From: CAVSQX01 sp963730225 | GTDB taxonomy: Bacteria > Planctomycetota > Phycisphaerae > Tepidisphaerales > Tepidisphaeraceae | Direction: 5' to 3' | DNA: 64,000 nucleotides | Assembly (NCBI GenBank): GCA_963730225.1 | Contig: CAVSQX010000001.1 | Coordinates: forward strand, 124,001-188,000 | Part shown: in pieces, positions 43,492 through 52,454 of the stretch | How the letters are laid out: each line of letters starts with the position of its first letter | How positions within the stretch are numbered: position 1 is the stretch's first letter | Translations under genes and position numbers: made by a program | Notes under the pieces: generated by a model | The model's database searches: none | Told to the model about the DNA's origin: nothing | Seen by the model: the letters and a program-made list of their open reading frames with translations, nothing else

Positions 43492-43523
43492 ACTTTTGCG
43501 TTTAACTTGATCGGGGACCGATC

Positions 43524-43718
43524 ATGATTGCACTGACACGACTGAATGGACAACAGTTTGTGGTCAACGCCGAGAAGATTCGGTACATCGAATCGACGCC
43601 GGACACGGTGGTGTGCTGTGACACCGGCGAGAAGATGATGGTGAAGGAGAATCTTGCCGAGGTGATGCGTCGGGCGATCGAATACGCCCGAACCGTTCGC
43701 CGGCCGATCACGGATTGA
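43524..43718 (+). CDS. flbD: flagellar protein FlbD
   Basis: 64 residues (MIALTRLNGQQFVVNAEKIR...). Matches the small FlbD (SwrD) family, which in Bacillus raises motor torque; in other bacteria it sits between hook and export genes. The TPDTVVCCDTGEKMMVKE segment is conserved. No membrane segment or enzyme motif. Confidence 0.88.
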   Translation: MIALTRLNGQQFVVNAEKIRYIESTPDTVVCCDTGEKMMVKENLAEVMRRAIEYARTVRRPITD

Positions 43719-43722
43719 AGAG

Positions 43723-43800
43723 AATTGCCGATTGCCGATTGCCAATTGCCGATTGAAGTGGGCATTTCAATCGGCAATTGGCAATTGGCAATCGGCAATC
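43723..43800. repeat. heptad-repeat hairpin element between flbD and fliL
   Basis: Arms of five units each: left AATTGCC, GATTGCC, GATTGCC, AATTGCC, GATTGAA; right TTCAATC, GGCAATT, GGCAATT, GGCAATC, GGCAATC. Two mismatches over 35 bp and only an 8-nt loop, then TTTTACT. Confidence 0.88.
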
Positions 43801-43907
43801 TTTTACTGGTTGCTTTCACTTTTCGCGCTACCGTGCCGATACATCTGGTATACGCCGTTCCGTGACTCCGACTTATCGGACCGCGGCTCGACGGAGGTAC
43901 CAACGCG

Positions 43908-44540
43908 ATGGCCGAAAAAGCGGAAAAAAAGCCCGAGGGCGGCACCCCGGCGGCGGAGAAGAAAGATTCCCATGGCAAGGAAGCGGCGGCCGCGGCAGCG
44001 CCGGCGGGGGGCGGGGGATTGCTGACCAAAATGCCCGTGCTGTTGGGCGGCGTCATGGTAATTGAGGCAGTCATCCTGTTCGCGGGGTTCAAATTCCTCG
44101 GCGGTGGATCGCCCCGTGCGGCGGCGGGGGCGGAATTGGTCGTCCCGGATAAATCCGGCTCGGCCGATGGAAAAGACGCCGGTGCGGCCGGTGGATCGGC
44201 CGATGCCAAATCACCGGTCGAAATTCAGGTCGTTGATTTTCGGGCCCCCAACAAGCTGAGCGGGCGCACGTTTCTTTATGATGTGAGCATCTTTGCCGTC
44301 ACCAAGGCTCAATTCGCCGACAAAGTGAAAGATATGTTTTCCACCCACGATGCCTTGATTAAAGACCGCATTCGTACGATTATAGCGGAGAGCGATCCGG
44401 ACAAACTGGGCGGCGGAAGCGAACCGGGATTGGAAACGCTTCGCCGACAGGTGAAGTACCAGTTGGACGAGATTGTTGGAGATGGGCTGATCGACGAAGT
44501 GCTGGTACCGCGGTGCATTCCGTTCCGCACCGATGATTGA
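43908..44540 (+). CDS. fliL: flagellar basal-body-associated protein FliL
   Basis: 210 residues. A charged cytoplasmic head, one membrane helix (VLLGGVMVIEAVILFAGF), an Ala/Gly-rich periplasmic linker, and a stomatin-like FliL domain to the end (VKYQLDEIVGDGLIDEVLVP). It stabilises stators around the motor. Longer linker than in proteobacteria. fliM, which normally follows, is missing and fliN comes next. Confidence 0.85.
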   Translation: MAEKAEKKPEGGTPAAEKKDSHGKEAAAAAAPAGGGGLLTKMPVLLGGVMVIEAVILFAGFKFLGGGSPRAAAGAELVVPDKSGSADGKDAGAAGGSADAKSPVEIQVVDFRAPNKLSGRTFLYDVSIFAVTKAQFADKVKDMFSTHDALIKDRIRTIIAESDPDKLGGGSEPGLETLRRQVKYQLDEIVGDGLIDEVLVPRCIPFRTDD

Positions 44541-44542
44541 AG

Positions 44543-44577
44543 CAGTTGTCAGTTGGTAGTTGTTAGTTGCCAGTGAA
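44543..44577. repeat. heptad-repeat array between fliL and fliN
   Basis: Five units CAGTTGT, CAGTTGG, TAGTTGT, TAGTTGC, CAGTGAA, single arm. Starts 2 bp after the fliL stop. Same family as 16264. Confidence 0.72.
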
Positions 44578-44627
44578 GAAAAAACGGGCCGCAAGGATTG
44601 CGGCTCTCTTGCCAAGGATGGTGAGTC

Positions 44628-45257
44628 ATGGCCGACGAACCGGCTGCATCGCCCCCGCCTGATCCGAATTCCCAACCGACACCACCGACGCCACCGACCG
44701 CGGAAGCGACGGCTGCCGCCGGCGTTGAGGCTGCGGCCGCCGCGCCCGCGCCGCCCGCCGATGCGGCCGCCGCGCCGGCTGCCGAGGAGCCGCCGACGAC
44801 GGAGGCGTTGGCCAATCTGGATGGGGCCGCCGAAGCGCTGAAGAATGTGGATGTCGATCTGGCTTCGGCGCAGGAATCGATCGACGATCTGATCAAGCAG
44901 GCGAACTTCGAAGATCCGTCGGCCATCGCCGGCGGCCAGCAGCCCCCGCCAACCGAAGGCTTCGATCTGCCCAACTTCCAACAGGTGATGCAGGAGGCGC
45001 AGGTTTCCAGCATCGATTTGCTGCGCGATGTGGAATTGCAGGTGAAGATTGAATTGGGCCGATCGCTGATGCTGGTGGAGGATGTGCTGAAACTGACGGA
45101 GGGATCGGTGGTGGAGCTGGACAAGCTGGCCGGCGATCCGGTGGATGTGTTTGTCAACGATCGGCTGGTGGCCAGGGGAGAGGTGCTGGTGCTCAACGAC
45201 AATTTCTGCGTGCGCGTCAACGAGATCGTGGCCGGGGTGAAGGAAGAAGGGCTGTGA
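44628..45257 (+). CDS. fliN: flagellar motor switch protein FliN
   Basis: 209 residues. C-terminal SpoA domain: DVELQVKIELGRSLMLVEDV, LTEGSVVELDKLAGDPVDVF and VNDRLVARGEVLVLNDNFCV. The first ~65 residues are a Pro/Ala-rich disordered tail, and about 70-125 form a helical insert, making it nearly twice the length of E. coli FliN. An SPOA domain only, with no FliM middle (CheC-like) domain, is visible. It overlaps fliO by 4 bp. Confidence 0.93.
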   Translation: MADEPAASPPPDPNSQPTPPTPPTAEATAAAGVEAAAAAPAPPADAAAAPAAEEPPTTEALANLDGAAEALKNVDVDLASAQESIDDLIKQANFEDPSAIAGGQQPPPTEGFDLPNFQQVMQEAQVSSIDLLRDVELQVKIELGRSLMLVEDVLKLTEGSVVELDKLAGDPVDVFVNDRLVARGEVLVLNDNFCVRVNEIVAGVKEEGL

Positions 45258-45931
45258 AATTGGCGATGGGCAGATTCGCCAGGTGGATCGGCACGGCGCT
45301 GGCGGTGCTGGTGTTCGTCGCGGTTTCGGCCGGGGCGAGCGAGGATGATTTGTTGAAAGTCAGTCCGCCGGCCGCGCAGGTGCAATCCGGTGGAAGTCAG
45401 GCTTCGCCGGATGGGGCGGAGAATTCGCTGAATGTGCGGCGAGTCGGAATCGCGCTGGCGGTGGTGTTGGGCACGATTTTATCGCTGCGATGGATCGGCC
45501 AACGGCTGCTGCGAGGCCGGGGAGCGGGGCGCGATTCCAAAGCGATTTCGATTGTGTCGCGGACCATCTTGTCGCCGAAACAACAGGTGATGTTGCTGAA
45601 AGTCGGCAAGCGGCTGATTGTCGTGGCCGACAGCGGCGGGCAGATGAGCGCGCTGTGTCAAATTACCGAGGCGGACGAAGTGGCTGGGCTGATCGGTCAG
45701 GTGGGGCGAGAGGAATCGGTTTCGGCCAAATCGTTCGCGTCGCTGTTTCGTGGTCGAGAACAGGGGTTGGCGGAGGCGAACGACGGGGGCCTTGGTCATG
45801 CCTCGGAGGCGGCTTCGGAGGAGTCGGAGCCGGAGGGGGAAGTGGCGGCGATGCACGAAGATATTCGCGGGCTGCTGGGCAAGGTGCAAATGCTGCGGGA
45901 GCAATTCAAAACAACGGAATCGGGAACCTAA
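45254..45931 (+). CDS. fliO: FliO-like flagellar biosynthesis protein
   Basis: 225 residues. Signal-like N-terminus, a periplasmic linker, one membrane helix (VGIALAVVLGTILSLRWIGQ), then a cytoplasmic domain IVSRTILSPKQQVMLLKVGK and LIVVADSGGQMSALCQI typical of FliO, which assists FliP ring assembly. An acidic, helical C-terminal tail is additional. Position between fliN and fliP is standard. Confidence 0.85.
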   Translation: MKLAMGRFARWIGTALAVLVFVAVSAGASEDDLLKVSPPAAQVQSGGSQASPDGAENSLNVRRVGIALAVVLGTILSLRWIGQRLLRGRGAGRDSKAISIVSRTILSPKQQVMLLKVGKRLIVVADSGGQMSALCQITEADEVAGLIGQVGREESVSAKSFASLFRGREQGLAEANDGGLGHASEAASEESEPEGEVAAMHEDIRGLLGKVQMLREQFKTTESGT

Positions 45932-45936
45932 GTGGT

Positions 45937-46791
45937 ATGGGGTGCTTTTGCGGGCCAATTCGGTGGATCGGGTGCGCTATGCTGCTGATCGTCTTATCGG
46001 CGGGCGGGCTCGCATCGGCCCAGGAAAATCCGCCGGATTCTTCGCCGGATGCGGCGCTGGGAACGGCGACCGTTTCTTCGGAGTCCGCTCCAACGACCGT
46101 CAGTCCGCTGGCGATGCCGATCACGCTGCCGGATTTAACCAAGCGCGAGAATTTTTCCTCGGCGATGCAGATCATCGTTCTGCTGACGGTGCTTTCGCTG
46201 GCGCCGGCGATTTTGCTGATGATGACCAGCTTCACACGGATCATCATCGTGCTTGGATTGCTGCGACAGGCGCTGGGAGCGCAGCAATTGCCGCCGAATC
46301 AGATCATCATCGGGTTGGCGCTGTTTATGACGTTTCTGGTGATGGGCCCGACGTTTCAGCGGGTGAACAACGAGGCGCTTCAGCCGTACATGGCGGGAAA
46401 AATTCGGCAGCCCGAGGCGCTGGTGGCGGCGGTCGCGCCGCTGCGCAATTTCATGCGGAATCAGATCGAGGCCAACCACAACGATGAGGATGTGCTTCTG
46501 TTCACCGCCTTCGCCCATCAGCCTCGGCCCAAGCAATGGAAAGATGTCGGCACGATGACGCTGATTCCGGCGTTCATGCTCAGCGAATTGAAGGTGGCGT
46601 TTTATCTGGGGTTTCGGGTTTATCTGCCGTTTCTGATTATCGACATGGTGATTTCGTCGGTGCTGATCAGCATGGGGATGATGATGCTGCCGCCCGCGCT
46701 GATCTCACTGCCGTTTAAATTGCTTTTGTTCGTTTTAGTGGATGGTTGGCACTTGATTACCGGAAGCCTGATGGGTAGTTTTATGACCTGA
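45937..46791 (+). CDS. fliP: flagellar export gate protein FliP
   Basis: About 284 residues. N-terminal signal-like helix (CAMLLIVLSAGGLASAQ), then AMQIIVLLTVLSLAPAILLM, MTSFTRIIIVLGLLRQALGA, AFMLSELKVAFYLGFRVYLP and MVISSVLISMGMMMLPPALI, all diagnostic. FliP with FliQ and FliR makes the export pore. The ATG at 45937 lies 5 bp after the fliO stop; an in-frame ATG at 45979 is an alternative. Confidence 0.94.
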   Translation: MGCFCGPIRWIGCAMLLIVLSAGGLASAQENPPDSSPDAALGTATVSSESAPTTVSPLAMPITLPDLTKRENFSSAMQIIVLLTVLSLAPAILLMMTSFTRIIIVLGLLRQALGAQQLPPNQIIIGLALFMTFLVMGPTFQRVNNEALQPYMAGKIRQPEALVAAVAPLRNFMRNQIEANHNDEDVLLFTAFAHQPRPKQWKDVGTMTLIPAFMLSELKVAFYLGFRVYLPFLIIDMVISSVLISMGMMMLPPALISLPFKLLLFVLVDGWHLITGSLMGSFMT

Positions 46792-46863
46792 CGCCTGCGA
46801 GGCGCGTTTCGACGCGCGGGGAAAGTGGAACTTTCCGAAACAGGCGGCGGCATCCAAGGAAGG

Positions 46864-47136
46864 ATGTGGTTCGTGGATCTCGATCACGCCGTAGAACTCG
46901 TTCGCCACACGCTGATTCTGGCTCTGTTGGTTTCGGCGCCGATGTTGTTGATCGGGCTGGCGGTAGGCATCTTCATTTCGCTGCTTCAGGCGGTCACGCA
47001 AATCCAGGAGCAGACGCTCACGTTCATTCCAAAAATCGTGGCGATGGTGGCGTCGGCGGTGCTGTTGATGCCGTGGATGAGCCATCGACTGCTGGAATAC
47101 GCCAGTGCGATTTTCGGAAACACACCGCTCCCTTAG
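46864..47136 (+). CDS. fliQ: flagellar export gate protein FliQ
   Basis: 90 residues, two long membrane helices: LILALLVSAPMLLIGLAVGI with GIFISLLQAVTQIQEQTLTF, then IVAMVASAVLLMPWMSHRLL. Fits FliQ in length and motif. The ATG at 46864 (MWFVDLDHAVELVRH) is preferred over an upstream in-frame codon at 46825 because family members start shortly before the first helix and AAGGAAGG lies just upstream. Confidence 0.94.
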   Translation: MWFVDLDHAVELVRHTLILALLVSAPMLLIGLAVGIFISLLQAVTQIQEQTLTFIPKIVAMVASAVLLMPWMSHRLLEYASAIFGNTPLP

Positions 47137-47149
47137 AGGTGGATGAAAG

Positions 47150-47935
47150 ATGCCGCTGGACGCGATGCTTCATTTCGTGCCTGTGTTTGTGCTGGTGCTG
47201 TTTCGCATCGCCGGGATGATGATTTACGCGCCGCTGCTGGGATCGGCGCGAATTCCGCGGCGGGTCAAGGCGATGTTCGCAATCATTCTCGCGCTGGGAT
47301 TAACCGGCGGCGTGGCGATGCCGGCGCATCTTCCGCAAACGAGTTGGGAAACGGCGGTGGCCATCGGGCAGGAGATGGCGTTCGGGCTGGCGATTGGAAT
47401 GGTGCTGGGTTTTGTTTTCATCGCGGCGCAGTGGGCTGGGGAAATTATCGGGCAACAATTGGGATTCAACCTGAGCGAGGTTTTCGATCCACAGTTCGGC
47501 GGGGCGAGCTCGGTTGTGGGCGATCTGTATTACATGCTGACGCTGGTCGTCTTTCTGTTCGTCGGGGGGCATCGGCAGATGATTCGCGGAATCGGCGACA
47601 CGTTTCGCACGCTGCCGCTGCTGTCGGCGGGAATCGATGCGTCGGTTTTTGATCTGGTCGTGCGAATGCTCAGCGCCACGACGACGCTGGCGGTTCGATT
47701 GGCGGCACCACTGCTGGTGACGATGTTGGTGGTTGATCTGGTTTTGGGATTTCTGGGAAAGACGATGCCGCAGTTGCACATCCTGACTGTCGGCATGAGT
47801 GCCAAGTCGATGATCGGACTGATCGTGCTGATCGTGGGGCTTTCGCTCTACAGCACGCCGAACCTGCTGGAGCAGGCGATCAACGATTCGATGAATGTGG
47901 TCTGTTCCGCCTGGCACGTGCCGGCGGCACGATAG
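47150..47935 (+). CDS. fliR: flagellar export gate protein FliR
   Basis: 261 residues, six membrane segments; FRIAGMMIYAPLLGSARIPR and GFVFIAAQWAGEIIGQQLGF are conserved FliR blocks. It completes the FliPQR pore that contacts FlhB. Gap of 13 bp after fliQ and 12 bp before flhB. Confidence 0.93.
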   Translation: MPLDAMLHFVPVFVLVLFRIAGMMIYAPLLGSARIPRRVKAMFAIILALGLTGGVAMPAHLPQTSWETAVAIGQEMAFGLAIGMVLGFVFIAAQWAGEIIGQQLGFNLSEVFDPQFGGASSVVGDLYYMLTLVVFLFVGGHRQMIRGIGDTFRTLPLLSAGIDASVFDLVVRMLSATTTLAVRLAAPLLVTMLVVDLVLGFLGKTMPQLHILTVGMSAKSMIGLIVLIVGLSLYSTPNLLEQAINDSMNVVCSAWHVPAAR

Positions 47936-47947
47936 TGGGACAAAGCG

Positions 47948-49034
47948 ATGGCTGAAGATTCCGGTGGCGACAAAACCGAAGCACCGACGCCGCGGCGCCG
48001 ACAGGAAGCGCGCGAGCAGGGAAATGTGCGCGCAGCCCCGATCTCACCGCGGCCGTTTTGCTCATCGGTGTGTTGATTCTGCTGCGAAATTTCGGCGGCG
48101 GGCTGGTGGAAGTTCTGCGGGCGATGGTGGGGCAGATGCTGTCGCTGAGGAATCTGGCGGATTTGAACCCCTCGGCGCGGGGCCCATTCTGATTCAGGCG
48201 GCTTTCTCAGTTGCCATCGCCATGGCGCCGCTGCTGGTGGGCGTTCTGCTGATCGCTTTGGCGGCGAATCTGCTGCAAACCGGTTTTATTTTCAGCACGC
48301 AACGGCTGACGCCGAATCTGGCGGCCTTGAATCCATTCCGCGGCTTGTCCCGAATTCTGGGAAGCGGGCGGGGAATGGTGCGCATGGTGATGAGTTTGCT
48401 GAAGGTGCTGCTGGTGGGTCTGACGGCGTATTCGGCGGTGCATGGAAAGCTGGAGCAGATTGTTTTAGCCCAGCAACTCAGTTTCGTGCAGATCACGGGT
48501 TTGGCCAGCCAGATCATTTACGCCATCGCTATGCGGGTGGCCATTCTGCTGCTCGTACTGGCCCTGCTCGATTACGCCTATCAGCGCTTTCATACCGAGC
48601 AGGAATTGAAAATGAGCAAGCAGGAGGTGAAGGAAGAAATGAAGCGGATGGAGGGCGATCCGCACGTGAAAGTTCGACGGCGGCAGATTGCCCTGGCCCA
48701 GCACAAGCAGCGATTGAAGAAAGATGTGCCCAAGGCGGATGTGGTCGTGACCAATCCGACGGAATTTGCCGTCGCGTTGAAATACGACTCGGCGACGATG
48801 CACGCTCCGAGGGTGGTTGCCAAGGGGCAGGGATATCTGGCCGGGAGAATTCGAGAAATAGCGATCGAAAATGGAATTCCGATTCTGGAGCGCAAGCCGT
48901 TGGCGCGGGCCCTCTACAAGATGTGCAACGTCGGCCAGGAAATTCCGGAGCAATTCTACTCGGTGGTCGCCGAGATTCTGGCGTACGTGTACGAGTTGAC
49001 GGGAAAGGTAAAACGGGAAAACGTGAAAACGTGA
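47948..49034 (+). CDS. flhB: flagellar export switch protein FlhB (two frameshifts in sequence)
   Basis: Starts MAEDSGGDKTEAPTPRRRQE, the conserved FlhB opening. The reading changes frame at about 48030 (to SPDLTAAVLLIGVLILL) and again at about 48175-48185 (to ILIQAAFSVAIAMAPLLVG), each consistent with one missing base. The cytoplasmic domain is intact: EVKEEMKRMEGDPHVKVRRR, then VVVTNPTEFAVALKYD and RKPLARALYKMCNVGQEIP. The autocleavage motif is NPTE where most FlhB have NPTH. Rejoined length is about 361 residues. Confidence 0.88.
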
Positions 49035-49082
49035 AAACGTGAAACGTGAGAGGAGCCAATCTTCTCACGTTTTTACGTTTCA
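49014..49082. repeat. repeat hairpin element between flhB and flhA
   Basis: Left arm repeats AACGTGAA with an 8-bp period and contains the flhB stop; right arm CTCACGTTTTTACGTTTCAG is its inverted match. The same architecture as the heptad elements but with period 8. Confidence 0.7.
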
Positions 49083-49090
49083 GGCTGATT

Positions 49091-51178
49091 ATGTCCGCAG
49101 CGACGCTTCCCAATCCGTGGCTGACCAAGCTCCGCGACAACCGCGGGATGATCTTCCCGTTGGCGTTCATCGGGCTGCTGGCGGTGGTGCTGGTTCCGCT
49201 GCCGACGCAGGCGTTGGATTTGCTCCTGGTCAGCAACATCACGCTCAGCGTGATCGTGCTGGTGACGACGATTTACGTGAAAAGTCCGCTGGAATTCGCG
49301 GTTTTTCCGTCGTTGCTGCTGGCGATCACGCTGTTTCGGCTGGTGCTGAACGTGGCGACGACCCGTCTGATTCTCACCGGCAGCGGCGACACCGGCGCGG
49401 CAGGGCAGGTCGTGCAAACTTTCGCCGATTTTGTCACCGGCGGCTCGCTGGCCGTCGGCGTGATCATCTTCATCATCATCGTGGTGATTCAATTCGTCGT
49501 AATCACCAAAGGCGCTACGAGAATCTCCGAAGTGGCCGCCCGATTCACCTTGGATGCGATGCCCGGCAAGCAGATGGCGATCGACGCCGATCTCAACGCC
49601 GGCACGATCAACGAAGCACAGGCGAGACAGCGGCGCGAGAACATCGCCCATGAAGCCGATTTTTACGGAGCCATGGACGGCGCCAGCAAATTCGTCCGCG
49701 GCGACGCCATCGCCGGCATCATCATCACGATCGTGAATATCCTGGGCGGGCTGTATGTCGGCATGTTCGAGCACAACATGGCGGTGATGGATTGCCTGGG
49801 TGTGTACACCAAGTTGACGATTGGCGACGGGCTGGTGAGCCAGTTGCCGGCGTTCGTGGTTTCGCTGGGCGCGGGTCTGATCGTCACTCGCAGCAGCAGC
49901 AAGACCGATCTGGGCAGCGAAATGATTTCCCAGATGTTCACCAAGCCCAAGGCGTTGATCGTCGCCAGTTTGTTCCTGGGGCTGATGAGCGTCACGGGCC
50001 TGCCCAAAGTTCCGGTGCTGACCATCTGCGGCTGCTGCGGCGGGCTGGCGTTCATCTTGACGCAGAATCAGCAGAAGGCCGCCAAGGCCGAGGCGGCTCG
50101 CCACACGGCCGAAGGGGCGAAGAAGGAGCCGGAGAAAGTCCAGAAGTTGTTGGATGTCGACGCGATGGAGCTGGAGGTGGGATACGGGCTGGTGAAATTG
50201 GTCGATGCGTCCAAGGGCGGCGATTTGCTGGATCGGATCAACCTGATTCGCCGGCAGGTTGCCATCGACCTGGGCATCATCGTGCCGCCGATCCGAATCC
50301 GCGACAACATGCAACTGTCGGCCAACGACTACGTGGTGAAGATCAAAGGGCAGGCGATCGGGCGCGGGGTGACGTATCCGCAACAGTTTTTGGCGATGGA
50401 CAACGGAGCCACCAGCGGCCCGATTCCGCACGCCGCCAAGACCACCGAACCGGCGTTTGGGCTGCCGGCGTATTGGATCGCCGAAAGCCAGCGCTCGCAG
50501 GCGGAGTTGCTGAATTACACGGTGGTCGAAGCGACCGCGGTGCTGGCGACGCATCTGACAGAAATGATCAAGTCTCACGCCTACGAATTGCTGACGCGGC
50601 AGGAGACCAAGAACTTGATCGACAATCTCAAGGTGAAGGCGGCCGCCCTGGTCGAGGAAGTGATTCCCACGCAGATCAAGCCGGGCGAATTGCAGCGGGT
50701 GTGTCAAAATCTGCTGCGTGAGCGCGTGCCGGTGCGCGATTTGGAAACGGTTGTGGAAACGCTGGGAGACTATGCGGCGCGGACGAAGGATCTGGACGTT
50801 CTGACGGAATACGTGCGGAATGCGCTGGCCCGCACGATTTGCAAACAATATGTGGACGATCGCGATCGAGTTTGGTGTCTGACGCTCGATCCGGCGCTGG
50901 AGGATTTAATCAACGGGCATCTGGATCGCAGCGATCGCGGCGTGACCAACACGATGCCGCCGGGCACGAGCCAGCAGATTGTGCAGCAGATTTCAACCAA
51001 GGCCACCGAGTTGACGCAGGCCGGCCGCTCGGCGGTGATTCTGTGCAGTCCGCAGGTGCGCCTGGCGGTGCGAAAGATGATCGAGCCGACGCTGCCGCAC
51101 ATGGCGGTGCTGTCGTACAACGAAGTGGTTCCGGACGTGACCGTGGAAGCAATCGGGATTGTGGGACTGAATGGGTAG
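49091..51178 (+). CDS. flhA: flagellar export gate protein FlhA
   Basis: 695 residues from MSAATLPNPWLTKLRDNRG. About eight N-terminal membrane helices, the conserved FHIPEP region (VFPSLLLAITLFRLVLNVAT, ATRISEVAARFTLDAMPGKQ with QMAIDADLNAG) and a large cytoplasmic C-terminal domain (DNMQLSANDYVVKIKGQAIG, QEIKNLIDNL-like TRQETKNLIDNLKVKAAALV). It forms the nonameric export ring. Sits 12 bp after the upstream hairpin. Confidence 0.95.
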   Translation: MSAATLPNPWLTKLRDNRGMIFPLAFIGLLAVVLVPLPTQALDLLLVSNITLSVIVLVTTIYVKSPLEFAVFPSLLLAITLFRLVLNVATTRLILTGSGDTGAAGQVVQTFADFVTGGSLAVGVIIFIIIVVIQFVVITKGATRISEVAARFTLDAMPGKQMAIDADLNAGTINEAQARQRRENIAHEADFYGAMDGASKFVRGDAIAGIIITIVNILGGLYVGMFEHNMAVMDCLGVYTKLTIGDGLVSQLPAFVVSLGAGLIVTRSSSKTDLGSEMISQMFTKPKALIVASLFLGLMSVTGLPKVPVLTICGCCGGLAFILTQNQQKAAKAEAARHTAEGAKKEPEKVQKLLDVDAMELEVGYGLVKLVDASKGGDLLDRINLIRRQVAIDLGIIVPPIRIRDNMQLSANDYVVKIKGQAIGRGVTYPQQFLAMDNGATSGPIPHAAKTTEPAFGLPAYWIAESQRSQAELLNYTVVEATAVLATHLTEMIKSHAYELLTRQETKNLIDNLKVKAAALVEEVIPTQIKPGELQRVCQNLLRERVPVRDLETVVETLGDYAARTKDLDVLTEYVRNALARTICKQYVDDRDRVWCLTLDPALEDLINGHLDRSDRGVTNTMPPGTSQQIVQQISTKATELTQAGRSAVILCSPQVRLAVRKMIEPTLPHMAVLSYNEVVPDVTVEAIGIVGLNG

Positions 51179-51235
51179 CAACAATGGAGACGTGATATCG
51201 GCGCGGGCAACTTATCGCCGATTCACGAGTTGTTT

Positions 51236-52438
51236 ATGAACATGCAAACCTTCAAGGCGACGACGATGGCTCAGGCGCTGCAACAGGTGAAGACCACGAT
51301 GGGCGCCAGCGCCGTCATTCTGCATACCCGCACCTACCATGCGCGATTCTTTCTGGGATTGCGGAGGCGCGAGATCGTCGAGATTACCGCCGGCAGCGGC
51401 GCGGGGATTGGGCGCAGACCGGCGGCAACGACGGCGTATGGACCGGGATACAGCCGGGCGTCGGTGCGGCCGTCGGCCCAGACGACCATTCGCACGACAG
51501 CGGAGAATCGCACGCAGTTGCTTCAGAGCAGCGTCGGCAGTAATGCGGTGATGCTCGGTCTGTCGCAGGAGATGACGCAGGTTCGGCAAATGGTCAACGA
51601 TCTGCTGAAGAATCAGCGGCAGCAGCAGAAACCGCAGGTGCCGCAGGAGTTGTTCGATCAATATCTCCAGTTGATTCAGAACCAGGTGGCCGACGAGTTG
51701 GCGCAGTCGATCGTCAAATCGCTACAGCGGGAAATTCGCCCGGAGTATCTGTCGCGGCCGGATTTTGTGCGCGACCGGTTGGCCGAGCAGATCGAAAAGC
51801 TGATTCCAACGACCGGGCCCATCATGCGGCGAAAAACCGACGGGCCGCACATCGTCGGTTTAATCGGACCGACGGGCGTCGGCAAAACCACCACGCTGGC
51901 GAAGCTGGCGGCGAATTTGAAGTTGAAGGAAAAGCATCGCGTCGGCCTGATTACTCTGGATACGTATCGCATTGCCGCGGTGGATCAACTGCGGCGGTAC
52001 GCGGAAATCATCGGGGCGCCGCTGAAAGTGGTGGGCAACGCCGAGGAATTACGGGCGGCGGTGGATTCGATGGCGGACATGGCCTTCATTCTGATCGATA
52101 CCGCCGGGCGAAGTCCCAAGGATGCGATGAAGCTCAACGAGCTGCGCGGGCTGCTTTCGGCCGTCAAGCCCGACGAGGTGCACCTGGTTTTGGCCAGCAC
52201 GGCCGGGCAGTCGGCGGTCGAGTTGGCCGTTCAGCGATTCAGCGAGGTGCGCGTCGACAAAATCATTTTCACCAAAGTCGATGAGGCCGCCCACCTGGGC
52301 GTCGTGCTGAACGTGGCGGCGAAAGTGAACAAGAGCCTCTCCTACGTGACGACCGGACAGGACGTTCCCGATGACATCATCGAAGCCGGACGCGATCATC
52401 TGCTGGCGAAAATGATTCTGGGAACGCAGGTGATATGA
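51236..52438 (+). CDS. flhF: flagellar SRP-type GTPase FlhF
   Basis: 400 residues. N-terminal B domain (MQTFKATTMAQALQQVKTTM, AVILHTRTY), helical N domain and a C-terminal SRP-like GTPase with G1 GPTGVGKTTTLAKLAANL, LDTYRIAAVDQLRRYAEI, G3 DTAGRSPKD and G4 FTKVDEAAHLG. FlhF sets flagellum number and pole position with FlhG, which follows 16 bp later. The ATG at 51242 (MQTF) is an equally good start. Confidence 0.94.
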   Translation: MNMQTFKATTMAQALQQVKTTMGASAVILHTRTYHARFFLGLRRREIVEITAGSGAGIGRRPAATTAYGPGYSRASVRPSAQTTIRTTAENRTQLLQSSVGSNAVMLGLSQEMTQVRQMVNDLLKNQRQQQKPQVPQELFDQYLQLIQNQVADELAQSIVKSLQREIRPEYLSRPDFVRDRLAEQIEKLIPTTGPIMRRKTDGPHIVGLIGPTGVGKTTTLAKLAANLKLKEKHRVGLITLDTYRIAAVDQLRRYAEIIGAPLKVVGNAEELRAAVDSMADMAFILIDTAGRSPKDAMKLNELRGLLSAVKPDEVHLVLASTAGQSAVELAVQRFSEVRVDKIIFTKVDEAAHLGVVLNVAAKVNKSLSYVTTGQDVPDDIIEAGRDHLLAKMILGTQVI

Positions 52439-52454
52439 AACGGGATTTGGCTTT

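Noticed and set aside
32023..44577. Heptad arrays as a CRISPR array
   Set aside because: Unit length is 7 bp without spacers, arms are inverted, and there are no cas genes.
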